The notes below the pieces were generated by a model. The model was not told where the DNA came from. It ran no database searches and saw only the letters and a program-made list of their open reading frames with translations. Made by a program: the position numbers and the translations under genes. Shown here in pieces: positions 7,563 to 16,612 of a DNA stretch of 51,005 nucleotides. The DNA comes from an uncultured Prevotellaceae bacterium. Its GTDB lineage: Bacteria; Bacteroidota; Bacteroidia; Bacteroidales; Bacteroidaceae. How positions within the stretch are numbered: position 1 is the first letter of the stretch; each line of letters opens with the position of its first letter. The stretch spans positions 1 to 51,005 of the forward strand of contig CADCDY010000008.1 in assembly GCA_902800245.1 (NCBI GenBank). Reading direction: 5' to 3'.

Positions 7563-9728
7563 CTACTCTTTGTCGAGCAGAATCTTCATCATTTCGACAG
7601 CGGCCTTCGCGACGGAAGTGCCCGGACCGAAGATAGCAGCGACACCAGCCTTGTAGAGGAAGTCGTAGTCCTGAGCGGGAATCACACCACCGGCAATCAC
7701 CATGATGTCCTCACGCCCCAGTTTCTTCAGCTCTTCAATCAACTGCGGGATGAGCGTCTTGTGACCAGCGGCCAATGACGAAGCGCCAACCACATGCACG
7801 TCGTTCTCCACAGCCTCGCGGGCAGCCTCAGCGGGAGTCTGGAACAGCGGTCCCATATCCACGTCGAAGCCACAGTCTGCGTAGCCTGTAGCTACAACCT
7901 TTGCACCACGGTCGTGACCATCCTGACCCATCTTTGCGATGAAGATACGAGGACGACGACCTTCCTTCTCTGCGAACTCATCAGTCAGCTTGCAAGCCAA
8001 CTCGAAATCGCTGTCGTTCTTTGATTCTGAACTATACACGCCTGAAATTGTTCTGATTACTGCTTTATAACGGCCCACGATTTCTTCGCAGGCATCTGAA
8101 ATCTCACCCAGCGTACAACGCAACTGGGCGGCCTTAACGGCGAGGTCGAGCAGGTTGTTCTCGCTCTTGCGACCCTCGTTGAAGTCACGGACGCAATCGG
8201 TAATAGCCTTCAGGGCTGCCTGACAAGCTGCCTCGTCGCGCTTGCTGCGAACCTCCTTAAGGCTCTCTTCCTGCTGCTTGCGTACAGCGGTGTTGTCAAC
8301 CTCGAGGATGTCGATGGGATCCTCGTGCTCCAAGCGATACTTGTTGGTACCGACGATGGTCTGAACACCACTATCGATACGAGCCTGCGTACGTGCTGCA
8401 GCCTCCTCGATACGCATCTTGGGCAGACCTGTCTCGATAGCCTTGGCCATACCGCCCAGTTTCTCAATCTCCTGAATGTGCTCCCAAGCCTTGTGAACCA
8501 GCTCGTTGGTCAGGGTCTCTACATAGTAGCTACCTGCCCATGGGTCAATCTGCTTGCATACCTTGGTCTCGTTCTGGATGTAAATCTGGGTGTTACGAGC
8601 GATACGAGCTGAGAAGTCGGTAGGCAGGGCGATAGCCTCGTCGAGGGCGTTGGTGTGCAACGACTGGGTGTGACCCAGCACAGCAGCCATAGCCTCGATA
8701 CAGGTACGACCTACGTTGTTGAAGGGATCTTGCTCTGTGAGCGACCAACCTGATGTCTGTGAGTGGGTACGGAGAGCGAGCGACTTCGGATTCTTGGCAC
8801 CGAAGCTCTTAACAATCTTCGCCCACAACAGACGGCCTGCACGCATCTTGGCAATCTCCATGAAGTGGTTCATACCGATGGCCCAGAAGAAACTCAAGCG
8901 GGGAGCAAAAGCATCCACATCAATACCAGCATTCACACCTGTACGCAGGTAGTCCATACCATCAGCCAGCGTGTAAGCCAACTCGATGTCAGCGGTAGCA
9001 CCAGCCTCCTGCATGTGATAACCTGAGATAGAGATACTATTGAACTTCGGCATCTTCTGTGAGGTGTACTCGAAGATATCAGCGATGATCTTCATCGAGA
9101 ATGCAGGGGGATAAATATAGGTGTTACGCACCATGAACTCCTTCAGAATGTCGTTCTGGATGGTTCCGGCCATCTCCTCGAGTTGTGCACCTTGTTCCAG
9201 ACCTGCTACGATGTAGAATGCCAGAATAGGCAGCACGGCACCGTTCATGGTCATTGAGACGGACATCTTGTTCAAAGGGATGCCACCGAAGAGCACCTTC
9301 ATGTTCTCCTCGTTACAGATTGATACACCAGCCTTACCCACATCGCCCACTACACGAGCGTTATCTGGGTCGTAACCGCGGTGTGTCGGCAGGTCGAAGG
9401 CTACGGAAAGTCCCTTCTGACCAGAAGCCAGATTACGGCGATAGAAAGCATTCGACTCCTCAGCGGTAGAGAATCCGGCATACTGACGGATGGTCCACGG
9501 CTTGAAGGGATACATCATTGAATACGGACCACGCAGATAGGGAGGGATACCAGCCGTAAAGTCGAGGTGTTCCATGCCTTCGAGGTCTTCCTTCGTATAA
9601 ACCGGACGGACCTCGATGTGCTCTGGGGTTTTCCAGTTGGCCTCAATACCATTATCTTTAATCCACTTGGCACCATCCTGAGCCTTGATGCCGGCGTAGA
9701 TATCAATATCTTTAAATTGTTTACGCAT
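7563..9728 (-). CDS. mutB: Methylmalonyl-CoA mutase, large (catalytic) subunit
   Basis: Adenosylcobalamin-dependent isomerase interconverting succinyl-CoA and (R)-methylmalonyl-CoA, the carbon-skeleton step of the succinate-propionate pathway. 721 residues is typical. The N-terminal TIM barrel (about 30-560) contains [28 protein letters not shown] and the substrate-binding segment [12 protein letters not shown]. The C-terminal B12-binding domain (about 585-715) has the base-off signature DGHDRGAKV, whose His replaces the cobalt axial ligand, and a later GGVIP. It is 18 bases behind mutA and certainly co-transcribed. Confidence 0.97.
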   Translation of the reverse strand: MRKQFKDIDIYAGIKAQDGAKWIKDNGIEANWKTPEHIEVRPVYTKEDLEGMEHLDFTAGIPPYLRGPYSMMYPFKPWTIRQYAGFSTAEESNAFYRRNLASGQKGLSVAFDLPTHRGYDPDNARVVGDVGKAGVSICNEENMKVLFGGIPLNKMSVSMTMNGAVLPILAFYIVAGLEQGAQLEEMAGTIQNDILKEFMVRNTYIYPPAFSMKIIADIFEYTSQKMPKFNSISISGYHMQEAGATADIELAYTLADGMDYLRTGVNAGIDVDAFAPRLSFFWAIGMNHFMEIAKMRAGRLLWAKIVKSFGAKNPKSLALRTHSQTSGWSLTEQDPFNNVGRTCIEAMAAVLGHTQSLHTNALDEAIALPTDFSARIARNTQIYIQNETKVCKQIDPWAGSYYVETLTNELVHKAWEHIQEIEKLGGMAKAIETGLPKMRIEEAAARTQARIDSGVQTIVGTNKYRLEHEDPIDILEVDNTAVRKQQEESLKEVRSKRDEAACQAALKAITDCVRDFNEGRKSENNLLDLAVKAAQLRCTLGEISDACEEIVGRYKAVIRTISGVYSSESKNDSDFELACKLTDEFAEKEGRRPRIFIAKMGQDGHDRGAKVVATGYADCGFDVDMGPLFQTPAEAAREAVENDVHVVGASSLAAGHKTLIPQLIEELKKLGREDIMVIAGGVIPAQDYDFLYKAGVAAIFGPGTSVAKAAVEMMKILLDKE

Positions 9729-9746
9729 AATTCAAGTCTCCTTTCT

Positions 9747-11600
9747 TTAGATACCAAGTTTCTGATTATATTCTTTCAAAGTCTCGAGCACGTTGCACTT
9801 CACATGAACGTAGTTCTCGATGCCGGCAGCCTTCAAGTCTTCCATGCAAGCAGGAGCACCAGCCACAACGAACATCGCACGACCGTTCAGGTACTTGAAG
9901 GCAGGAATAGCGTACTCAGCATACTCGTCGTCAGAAGAGCAGATGACTACGATATCAGCTCCTGCCTCCAGCGCAGCATCAACACCCTCTTCAACGGTCT
10001 TGAAGCCGAGGTTGTCAATCACCTTATAACCTGCACAAGCAAGGAAGTTGCACGAGAACTGTGCACGAGCCTGACGCATAGCCAAGTTACCGATGGTCAG
10101 CATAAATGCCACAGGCACCTTCTTGGCCTTCTCAGTAGTCAGACGCAAAGTCTCAAAGTCAGAGGCCATACGGCTAATCTGCAGGGCGGGCACATCGGCA
10201 TCGCCAGCGTGGGTTGCACAGCAGTCAACAGCCAACGGCTCTTTGCCTTCGCTCTTCTCGGTGAAATTCGGGAATTGGTTGGTACCCAACAGGAACTCCT
10301 TACGCTTGGCAGCATCGCCGTGACGTTTGACATTCGTGGCGTTGATGTCCTCCTGAATGGTACCCTTCTTGACGGCCTCCAGGAAACCACCCTCGTCCTC
10401 CACTTTCAGGAACAGCTTCCAAGCCTCCTGAGCCAGTGCGTCGGTCAGGTGTTCGATATAGTACGAACCTGCTGACGGGTCAACGATACGGTCGAAGTGA
10501 GCCTCCTCCTTAATCAGCAGCTGCTGGTTACGGGCGATACGCTCGCTGAACTCGTTGGGTTTCTCGTAAGGAGCATTGAACGGCGTGACAACCATTGAGT
10601 GTACACCACCGAGGGCGGCACTCATAGCCTCCGTCTGCGAACGCAGCAGGTTGACGTAGCTGTCAAACACGGTCTGGTTGTACGTTGATGTCGAGGCATT
10701 GATAATCATCTTGCATGCGCAGTCGCACTTGGGCTCATACTGCTTCACAATCTGCGCCCACAACAGACGGCAGGCACGGAACTTGGCAATCTCCATGAAG
10801 TAATTCTCCGAAATACCCATGTAGAACTTGATTTTCTTCGCAGCCAAGTCCACATCGACACCGGCATCCACCATCTGCTGCAGATACTCGTTACCCCAAG
10901 CCAGGGCGTAACCCATTTCCTGAACGATATACGCACCGGCATTGTTCAGCAGGTCGCTGTGAACCATCACGCAACGCAGGTTTGGATAGTCCTTCAGTTT
11001 CTCTACCAGCTTCGGCATGTCGGGCAGCAGGAACGTCGAGTCCTTGCCCTTCATCAGCATGCGCTCGATGGGGTCGAAACCGACACCACCCACGATCTTC
11101 TCCTTGTCGAAGCCCATCTTCTCGAAATAGGCCACGAGCAAGTCAGCCAGCTGCAAGGCGTGACGCAGGCAGGCACGGTAGCTCACCTCCACGATGTCGA
11201 GGCGGATGTCCTTCAACAGCGCGTCGATATACTCGGCGCTCACCTCATCGTGTCCCAGTTTGAAACCGATACTGTCCACACCCTTCATCAGGATGTCCAG
11301 CGCCTTTTTGTTAGCTGCCACGGGGTCGCCGCCTACAACGATGTTCTGGCGGACATACCATTCGTTGCTGTCTTTCTTGTTGCCGCGAACGAAGGGGAAT
11401 TCGCCGGGCAGTGCATCAGGAGTCTTGAGGTCCTTCAGGTCCTCACGACGATAGAAGGGCTGTACGTTGAAGCCCTCATTCGTTCTCCACACGAGTCGTT
11501 TCTGGAAGTCGGCACCTTTCAGGTCCACTTCAATTTTGTCCAACCATTCCTGTTTGGTCGGAGCCTGAAACTCGCTGAAGAGTTTTTCTTTGTTTGCCAT
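9747..11600 (-). CDS. mutA: Methylmalonyl-CoA mutase, small subunit
   Basis: Partner of the adjacent mutB product in the heterodimer. 617 residues, with a mutase barrel (about 30-450; FVRGNKKDSNEWYVRQNI, WAQIVKQYEP, RNQQLLIKEEAHFDRIVDPS) and a B12-domain-like C-terminus (about 475-617). As expected for the non-catalytic subunit, the cobalamin-ligating DxHxxG motif is absent; the equivalent region reads GNLAMRQARAQFSCN. Start at ATG 11600, about 40 bases after a -7 box. Confidence 0.96.
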   Translation of the reverse strand: MANKEKLFSEFQAPTKQEWLDKIEVDLKGADFQKRLVWRTNEGFNVQPFYRREDLKDLKTPDALPGEFPFVRGNKKDSNEWYVRQNIVVGGDPVAANKKALDILMKGVDSIGFKLGHDEVSAEYIDALLKDIRLDIVEVSYRACLRHALQLADLLVAYFEKMGFDKEKIVGGVGFDPIERMLMKGKDSTFLLPDMPKLVEKLKDYPNLRCVMVHSDLLNNAGAYIVQEMGYALAWGNEYLQQMVDAGVDVDLAAKKIKFYMGISENYFMEIAKFRACRLLWAQIVKQYEPKCDCACKMIINASTSTYNQTVFDSYVNLLRSQTEAMSAALGGVHSMVVTPFNAPYEKPNEFSERIARNQQLLIKEEAHFDRIVDPSAGSYYIEHLTDALAQEAWKLFLKVEDEGGFLEAVKKGTIQEDINATNVKRHGDAAKRKEFLLGTNQFPNFTEKSEGKEPLAVDCCATHAGDADVPALQISRMASDFETLRLTTEKAKKVPVAFMLTIGNLAMRQARAQFSCNFLACAGYKVIDNLGFKTVEEGVDAALEAGADIVVICSSDDEYAEYAIPAFKYLNGRAMFVVAGAPACMEDLKAAGIENYVHVKCNVLETLKEYNQKLGI

Positions 11601-11639
11601 AAATAGTGTTTATTATATAAGTTGTTTTAGAATTTCCTG

Positions 11640-11647
11640 CAAAGGTA
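11640..11647 (-). promoter_or_regulatory. -7 box of the mutAB operon
   Basis: TACCTTTG on the minus strand followed by CAGG, about 40 bases before the mutA ATG. No cobalamin riboswitch was seen in the short leader. Confidence 0.65.
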
Positions 11648-11750
11648 CACATTATTTCTGAAATAACGAAGAATAATGAAGAATTTAATAAATATTTTGT
11701 TTTTATGAAAAATAGTAGCACATTCTTGCACGTTTTGAGCAAAAAAATAG

Positions 11751-11758
11751 TAATTTTG
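11751..11758 (+). promoter_or_regulatory. -7 box of the YidE/AspT-type transporter gene
   Basis: TAATTTTG followed by CAGCC, 24 bases before ATG 11783. TTG at 11726-11728 is a loose -33 element. Confidence 0.6.
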
Positions 11759-11782
11759 CAGCCAATTTCAAAAAAGTACTTT

Positions 11783-13480
11783 ATGGAATCATTTCACTGG
11801 TTAAAAGAACTGTTCATTTCGACGGACTCCGTAGCCCACATCGTGCTGCTCTACGCCGTCGTCATAGCCGTGGGTGTCTATTTGGGTAAAATAAAGATTG
11901 CGGGCGTCTCGCTGGGCGTCACATTCGTGCTCTTTGCCGGCATCATCGCAGGACACATCGGATTCACGGCTCCCACACCCATCCTCAATTTTGCACAAGA
12001 TTTCGGGCTCATCCTCTTCGTCTTCATGATCGGTATGCAGGTCGGTCCCGGTTTCTTCGAAAGCTTTGGTACTCAGGGCATTAAGCTCAACGGACTGGCA
12101 GCGACAGCCATCCTGCTCAACATCCTCGTCATGTTCGCTTGCTACTATATCTTCTTCGATACCGGCAACAAGATGAACCTGCCCATGATGGTCGGAACAC
12201 TCTATGGTGCCGTCACCAACACCCCAGGTCTTGGTGCGGCCAACGAGGCGCTGGGCACCGTCTTCGGCTCCAACGCCCCACAGATTGCCTCGGCCTACGC
12301 CTGTGCCTATCCCCTTGGTGTGCTTGGCATCATAGGTGCTATTATATTAATAAGGTATATCTGCGGCGTCAAGCTGGAGCAGGAGGAAGAGGAACTGAAA
12401 CAGCAGGAGGGCACAAAGACCAACAAGAAGCCTTACAAGATGCACGTGGAGGTCACCAACCAGTATCTGGAGGGCAGAACCATCCTACAGGTTCACGAAT
12501 TCCTGAACCGCGACTTCGTCTGTTCGCGCATCGAGCATAACGGTGACATCACCATTGCCAACCGCAACACACAGCTCCATTTGGGCGACAAGATGCTCAT
12601 CGTCTGTGCGGAGGCCGATTACGAGGCCATCATCGCCTTCATCGGTCCTGTTGTCGACATCGACCTCGAACAGCAGCAACAGGAAGAACCCATGATTTCC
12701 AAGGGCGTGCTCATCACCAATCCCAAAATCAACGGTAAGACGCTGGCCTCGATGCATTTCTCCAGCGTCCACGGTGTCAATGTCACGCGCGTCACCCGTC
12801 ACGGCATCGACCTCTTCGCCTCTGCCAGCCTGCCCTTGCAGGTGGGCGACAAGATTCGCGTCGTAGGTCCCGAGGAAGCCGTTAACCGCGTAGCTATCCG
12901 CATGGGCAATTCCAGCAACAAGCTCAACGCCCCCAACATCGCCACCATCTTCGTCGGCATCTTCCTCGGACTCATCTTCGGTTCGTTCCCGCTGATGATC
13001 CCCGGCATGCCTGTACCCGTCAAGCTCGGTCTCGCCGGTGGCCCGCTCATCATCGCCATCCTCATTGGCCGCTACGGCTATAAGATACACCTCGTAACCT
13101 ACACCACCACTTCGGCAAACATGATGCTGCGCGAAATTGGTCTCGTGCTCTTCCTTGCCTCAGTGGGTATCAAGGCCGGCGCAGGATTCCTTGCCACGGT
13201 GGTTGATGGCGACGGACTGCTCTACGTCCTTACGGGCTTCCTCATCACGATTATCCCGATTCTCATCGTAGGCCCCATTGCCCGCATACGCTACAAGTTC
13301 AACTACTTCACCCTGGCGGGTATGATAGCCGGTACCTACACCGACCCTCCTGCCCTCGCCTACTCCAACAGCATCTGCTCCAAAGAGGCTCCCGCTCTGG
13401 GCTACTCGACGGTCTATCCGCTGGCCATGTTCCTGCGCATCTTCACCGCCCAGATCGTCGTCCTCTTCTTCTGCGGATAA
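11783..13480 (+). CDS. YidE/YbjL/AspT-type putative transporter with RCK_C domains
   Basis: Inner-membrane protein of 565 residues with the duplicated AspT/YidE/YbjL membrane domain. The first helix bundle is about residues 15-200 and includes [12 protein letters not shown]. Two cytoplasmic TrkA-C/RCK_C ligand-binding domains follow in tandem (about 220-300 and 310-390; DKMLIVCAE and [10 protein letters not shown] mark equivalent strands). The second bundle (about 395-565) includes [23 protein letters not shown] and [11 protein letters not shown]. Relatives include the aspartate:alanine exchanger AspT; the substrate here is unknown. Start ATG 11783 ([10 protein letters not shown]) follows the promoter; a longer frame from 11705 includes the promoter and is rejected. 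Confidence 0.92.
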   Translation: MESFHWLKELFISTDSVAHIVLLYAVVIAVGVYLGKIKIAGVSLGVTFVLFAGIIAGHIGFTAPTPILNFAQDFGLILFVFMIGMQVGPGFFESFGTQGIKLNGLAATAILLNILVMFACYYIFFDTGNKMNLPMMVGTLYGAVTNTPGLGAANEALGTVFGSNAPQIASAYACAYPLGVLGIIGAIILIRYICGVKLEQEEEELKQQEGTKTNKKPYKMHVEVTNQYLEGRTILQVHEFLNRDFVCSRIEHNGDITIANRNTQLHLGDKMLIVCAEADYEAIIAFIGPVVDIDLEQQQQEEPMISKGVLITNPKINGKTLASMHFSSVHGVNVTRVTRHGIDLFASASLPLQVGDKIRVVGPEEAVNRVAIRMGNSSNKLNAPNIATIFVGIFLGLIFGSFPLMIPGMPVPVKLGLAGGPLIIAILIGRYGYKIHLVTYTTTSANMMLREIGLVLFLASVGIKAGAGFLATVVDGDGLLYVLTGFLITIIPILIVGPIARIRYKFNYFTLAGMIAGTYTDPPALAYSNSICSKEAPALGYSTVYPLAMFLRIFTAQIVVLFFCG

Positions 13481-13510
13481 AACTTTCTGGCAAACACCCA
13501 GAAAAAAAAT

Positions 13511-13540
13511 CGAGCTCATCGTTTGGTGAGCTCGGTTTTT
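13511..13540. terminator. Bidirectional terminator between transporter and mgtC genes
   Basis: CGAGCTCA (13511-13518) pairs perfectly with TGAGCTCG (13527-13534). A T-run follows on the plus strand, and AAAAAAAAT precedes it, giving a T-run in the other direction as well. It lies between two convergent genes. Confidence 0.9.
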
Positions 13541-13546
13541 TGTTTT

Positions 13547-13993
13547 CTACTTGCGGTGCTGGTCGAGCTTGTGGAGGAAGTAGTTGAAAGCTTCGAGACC
13601 TACGAGCACCATCAAGGTAGCGGCAGTGGCCAGAACGTAGAGTCCACCGCCACAGGCAAGGCCGATGGCTGCAACGACCCAGAGTCCGGCGGCTGTAGTG
13701 AGACCGCTGACCATGTTTTCCTGTTTGCGGAAGATGATGGTTCCGGCACCGATGAAACCGATGCCGCTGACGACCTGTGCAGCGACGCGAGAGACATCCC
13801 AGCGCGACGTCATGCCGTCCATCTGGACATCGCCGAAGCCATAGGCCGAGACAATCATAAACAATGCCGAGCCCAATGCGACGAGGAAATGGGTGCGGAA
13901 ACCAGCCTCCTTAGCACGGTATTCGCGTTCGAGTCCGATGAGTCCTCCGAGCAGGGCGGCAATGAAAATTCGTAGAATTAATTCGTACTCCAT
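13547..13993 (-). CDS. MgtC/SapB-family membrane protein
   Basis: Integral inner-membrane protein of 148 residues with four or five helices. It carries the MgtC core [34 protein letters not shown] (arginine- and glutamate-rich loop), then [20 protein letters not shown] and a [19 protein letters not shown] helix. The family is linked to magnesium limitation and virulence in other bacteria; the short form lacks the C-terminal ACT-like extension of true MgtC, so the role is uncertain. ATG 13993 begins [10 protein letters not shown]; a much longer frame to 14242 runs through the divergent promoter and tatA and is not real. A minus-strand -7 box TACATTTG lies at 14019-14026. Confidence 0.92.
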   Translation of the reverse strand: MEYELILRIFIAALLGGLIGLEREYRAKEAGFRTHFLVALGSALFMIVSAYGFGDVQMDGMTSRWDVSRVAAQVVSGIGFIGAGTIIFRKQENMVSGLTTAAGLWVVAAIGLACGGGLYVLATAATLMVLVGLEAFNYFLHKLDQHRK

Positions 13994-14038
13994 AGTTAAA
14001 TGTTGTTTATTTTGGCTGCAAATGTACAAAAAAAAACG

Positions 14039-14046
14039 TATCTTTG
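14039..14046 (+). promoter_or_regulatory. -7 box of the tat operon
   Basis: TATCTTTG followed by CAAAAG, 29 bases before tatA. The divergent mgtC -7 box (14019-14026, minus) is only 12 bases away, so the two promoters share their upstream DNA. Confidence 0.7.
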
Positions 14047-14075
14047 CAAAAGTTATAACCAAAAACATTGAAATT

Positions 14076-14264
14076 ATGGCGAATTTACTCCTTTTTGGAT
14101 TAGGCTTGCAAGAGATTGTAGTCATTGCGCTGATTGTGTTGTTGCTGTTCGGAGGCAAGAAGATTCCCGAGCTCATGAAAGGTCTGGGCAAGGGTGTCAA
14201 GAGCTTCAAAGACGGCATGAAAGAAATAGACACAGACGACAAGGAAGTGAAGAGTGAAGAGTGA
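14076..14264 (+). CDS. tatA: Sec-independent protein translocase TatA
   Basis: Pore-forming subunit of the twin-arginine translocase, which exports folded, cofactor-containing proteins. 62 residues: one N-terminal membrane helix ([18 protein letters not shown]), then the FGGKKIPEL hinge and the amphipathic helix [17 protein letters not shown], followed by an acidic tail. It overlaps tatC by 11 bases if the GTG start of tatC is used. First gene of a probable tatA-tatC-polyferredoxin-reductase operon. Confidence 0.96.
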   Translation: MANLLLFGLGLQEIVVIALIVLLLFGGKKIPELMKGLGKGVKSFKDGMKEIDTDDKEVKSEE

Positions 14265-15033
14265 AGAATTGGCTGCCGCGCAGATGAACAATCAGGAGTC
14301 GATGACGTTCTGGGACCATCTGGACGTGTTGCGCTCGTCGCTCATCAGGATGGGTGTGGCGGTGGTGGCATTTGCCGTCGTGGCCTTCGTGATGAAGGAG
14401 ACATTGTTCAGCGTGGTGTTGGCTCCGCGAAGTAGCGACTTCGTGACGTATCGCCTGCTGGGTGTCGACGCGTTCTCGCTGCACCTGATGAACACTGGCC
14501 TGACGGAGCAGTTTATGATTCACATGCGGACGGCGTTGTATGCGGGTCTGCTGTTGGCTTCACCTTATATACTATATGAGTTGTTCCGCTTTGTGTCGCC
14601 AGGGCTCTACCAGAATGAGCGTCGCTATGCAGTATGGATCGTGGGGGCTGCCTACGTGATGTTCCTCGTGGGCACATTGATAAACTACTTCGTGGTATTT
14701 CCGCTGACGGTGCGGTTTCTGGGCACCTATCAGGTGTCGCCCGACGTGGCAAACATGCTGACGCTGCAGTCGTACGTCGATACGCTGTTGGGCATGAGCC
14801 TGGTGATGGGCGTGGTGTTCGAACTGCCTGTGGTCTGCGCCATGTTAGGACGCATGGGACTGATTAACGCCCAGTTGATGACCGGCTATCGTCGTCACGC
14901 CATCGTCGCCATCCTCGTCGTAGCGGCCATCATCACGCCAACGACCGATGTGTTTACACTCTTCGTCGTGTCGCTGCCCATCTACCTGCTTTACGAAGTG
15001 AGTATCCAAATAGTAAAATTCACTAAACACTAA
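14254..15033 (+). CDS. tatC: Sec-independent protein translocase TatC
   Basis: Multispanning Tat subunit that recognises the twin-arginine signal. About 259 residues with six membrane helices. The N-terminal recognition element [17 protein letters not shown] is typical, and [15 protein letters not shown] is the conserved first-loop region. The start is uncertain: GTG 14254 overlaps tatA inside three copies of GTGAAGA, while ATG 14284 ([11 protein letters not shown]) gives a 249-residue product closer to relatives and is as likely. The stop is 15 bases before the polyferredoxin gene, which supports one transcript. Confidence 0.95.
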   Translation: MKSEELAAAQMNNQESMTFWDHLDVLRSSLIRMGVAVVAFAVVAFVMKETLFSVVLAPRSSDFVTYRLLGVDAFSLHLMNTGLTEQFMIHMRTALYAGLLLASPYILYELFRFVSPGLYQNERRYAVWIVGAAYVMFLVGTLINYFVVFPLTVRFLGTYQVSPDVANMLTLQSYVDTLLGMSLVMGVVFELPVVCAMLGRMGLINAQLMTGYRRHAIVAILVVAAIITPTTDVFTLFVVSLPIYLLYEVSIQIVKFTKH

Positions 15034-15048
15034 ACAAATACAGGCTTT

Positions 15049-16548
15049 ATGCTAAGAACGATTCGAATTACGCTAGCCACCGTGATGTTTATCGGCATTA
15101 CGTGGCTGTTTGTGGACTTTACAGGAACGGCGCTCCAATGGTTTTCGTGGATGCCGAAGCTGCAGGCCATGGAGGCTATACTGGCCTTGAACTTTGCCGT
15201 CGTGGCTTTCCTGTTGGTATTGACGCTCGTCTGCGGACGCATCTATTGCTCCATCATCTGTCCGCTGGGCATCATGCAGGACATCTTCGGATGGCTGGGC
15301 AAGAAGCAGAAGAAAAACCGCTACACGTATTCCAAGGAACTGCGGTGGTTGCGCTATCCGGTGCTCGTGGTGTTCGTCGTCCTGCTGTTGGCGGGCATCG
15401 GCACGCTGTTTCAACTGCTGGCCCCCTACTCTACCTTCGGACTCATTGCCACCAACGTGCTGCAACCCATATGGATGGCAGGCAACAACGTGCTGGCAAG
15501 TATAGCCGAATACTACGACAGCTACGCTTTCTATCACAAAGACGTCTGGTTGCGCGCCCTGCCGTCGCTTATCATCAGCATCGTGGCGGTGATCATTCTG
15601 GCGGTGCTCGCCTGGCGCAATGGCCGTACGTATTGCAACACCATTTGTCCCGTGGGAACCTTCCTGAGTTTCTTCTCACGCTTCTCGTGGCTGAAGATTC
15701 ATTTCGACACCGAGAAGTGCCGCAATTGTTCGCTGTGCTCGAAGAACTGCAAGTCGGCATGTATCGACTACAAGACGCACACGGTCGATTATAGCCGTTG
15801 CGTGGTGTGCGGCAACTGCATCGAGAGTTGTAAGTTCGGAGCGCTGAGTTATTCTAGAAAGTCTAGAGATTCTAGATTATCTAGAGACACTAGAGAGACT
15901 AGAGATTCTAGTCCTAAGAGCGATGGGCGCCGTGCGTTTATGATATCTTCAGGTTTGCTGGCTACGGCAGCGTTGGCCCAGCAGAAAGATAAGATTATGG
16001 ACGGCGGTCTGGCAGAGATTGAGGACAAGGTAGCCCCTGAGCGTCAGACACCCCTCACGCCGCCAGGTTCGCAATCGATGAAGAACTTTGCCCAACATTG
16101 CACAGGCTGTCAGCTGTGCATATCGAATTGTCCCAACGACGTATTGCGGCCTTCCGACGACCTGCTACACCTGATGATGCCAGCGATGTCGTACGAGCGC
16201 GGCTATTGCCGTCCGGAGTGTAACACGTGTTCGGAGGTTTGCCCCGCTGGTGCCATCAAGCCTTTGGCACATGAGCTGAAAGCATCCACGCAGATTGGTC
16301 ACGCCGTATTCATTAAAAAGAACTGTGTGGCTATCAACGATGGTGTGGAGTGCGGCAACTGTGCGCGCCACTGTCCTGCGGGTGCCATCGATATGGTTCC
16401 TAGCAACCCCGACGACGAAGAGTCGCCCTACATCCCTGCTGTCAACGAGAGTCGTTGCATAGGCTGTGGAGCCTGCGAGTATCTGTGTCCCGCGCGTCCC
16501 TTCAGCGCCATCTACGTCGAAGGGCACGAAGTGCATAAGGAGATTTAA
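15049..16548 (+). CDS. Polytopic polyferredoxin (NapH-like) with an internal twin-arginine segment
   Basis: Electron-transfer membrane protein, 499 residues. The N-terminal part (about 1-220) resembles NapH/NosR/CcoG: several helices with two CxxxCP motifs (YCSIICP and YCNTICP). A cytoplasmic ferredoxin pair follows (about 222-265; CRNCSLCSKNC and CVVCGNCIESC). Next comes an Arg/Ser/Asp-rich linker encoded by iterated CTAGAGA-type repeats (15853-15915), then GRRAFMISSGLLATAALAQQ at about 292-312. That segment has the RRxFM plus hydrophobic stretch of a Tat signal. The C-terminal half carries four further Cys clusters, ending CIGCGACEYLCP. The arrangement suggests the last ferredoxin module is moved across the membrane by Tat; this is inference. 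It lies directly behind tatAC and ahead of a Tat-signal reductase. Confidence 0.88.
   Translation: MLRTIRITLATVMFIGITWLFVDFTGTALQWFSWMPKLQAMEAILALNFAVVAFLLVLTLVCGRIYCSIICPLGIMQDIFGWLGKKQKKNRYTYSKELRWLRYPVLVVFVVLLLAGIGTLFQLLAPYSTFGLIATNVLQPIWMAGNNVLASIAEYYDSYAFYHKDVWLRALPSLIISIVAVIILAVLAWRNGRTYCNTICPVGTFLSFFSRFSWLKIHFDTEKCRNCSLCSKNCKSACIDYKTHTVDYSRCVVCGNCIESCKFGALSYSRKSRDSRLSRDTRETRDSSPKSDGRRAFMISSGLLATAALAQQKDKIMDGGLAEIEDKVAPERQTPLTPPGSQSMKNFAQHCTGCQLCISNCPNDVLRPSDDLLHLMMPAMSYERGYCRPECNTCSEVCPAGAIKPLAHELKASTQIGHAVFIKKNCVAINDGVECGNCARHCPAGAIDMVPSNPDDEESPYIPAVNESRCIGCGACEYLCPARPFSAIYVEGHEVHKEI
15853..15915 (+). repeat. In-frame iterated CTAGAGA repeat in the polyferredoxin gene
   Basis: About seven imperfect copies of (T)CTAGAGA / CTAGATT units encode the linker SRKSRDSRLSRDTRETRDS. 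Codon use and composition differ sharply from the flanking gene. It joins the cytoplasmic ferredoxin domain to the internal twin-arginine segment. Confidence 0.8.
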
Positions 16549-16552
16549 TTTT

Positions 16553-16607
16553 TCGGAATAACGGAATAACGGAATTACGGAATAACGACATAACGACATA
16601 ACGAAGA
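16553..16607 (+). repeat. Iterated ATAACGGA/ATAACGAC spacer
   Basis: Six to seven 8-9 base units of the type GGAATAAC then GACATAAC fill most of the gap between the polyferredoxin and reductase genes. A close relative of the unit recurs at 27781-27825. Confidence 0.8.
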
Positions 16608-16612
16608 CGACA

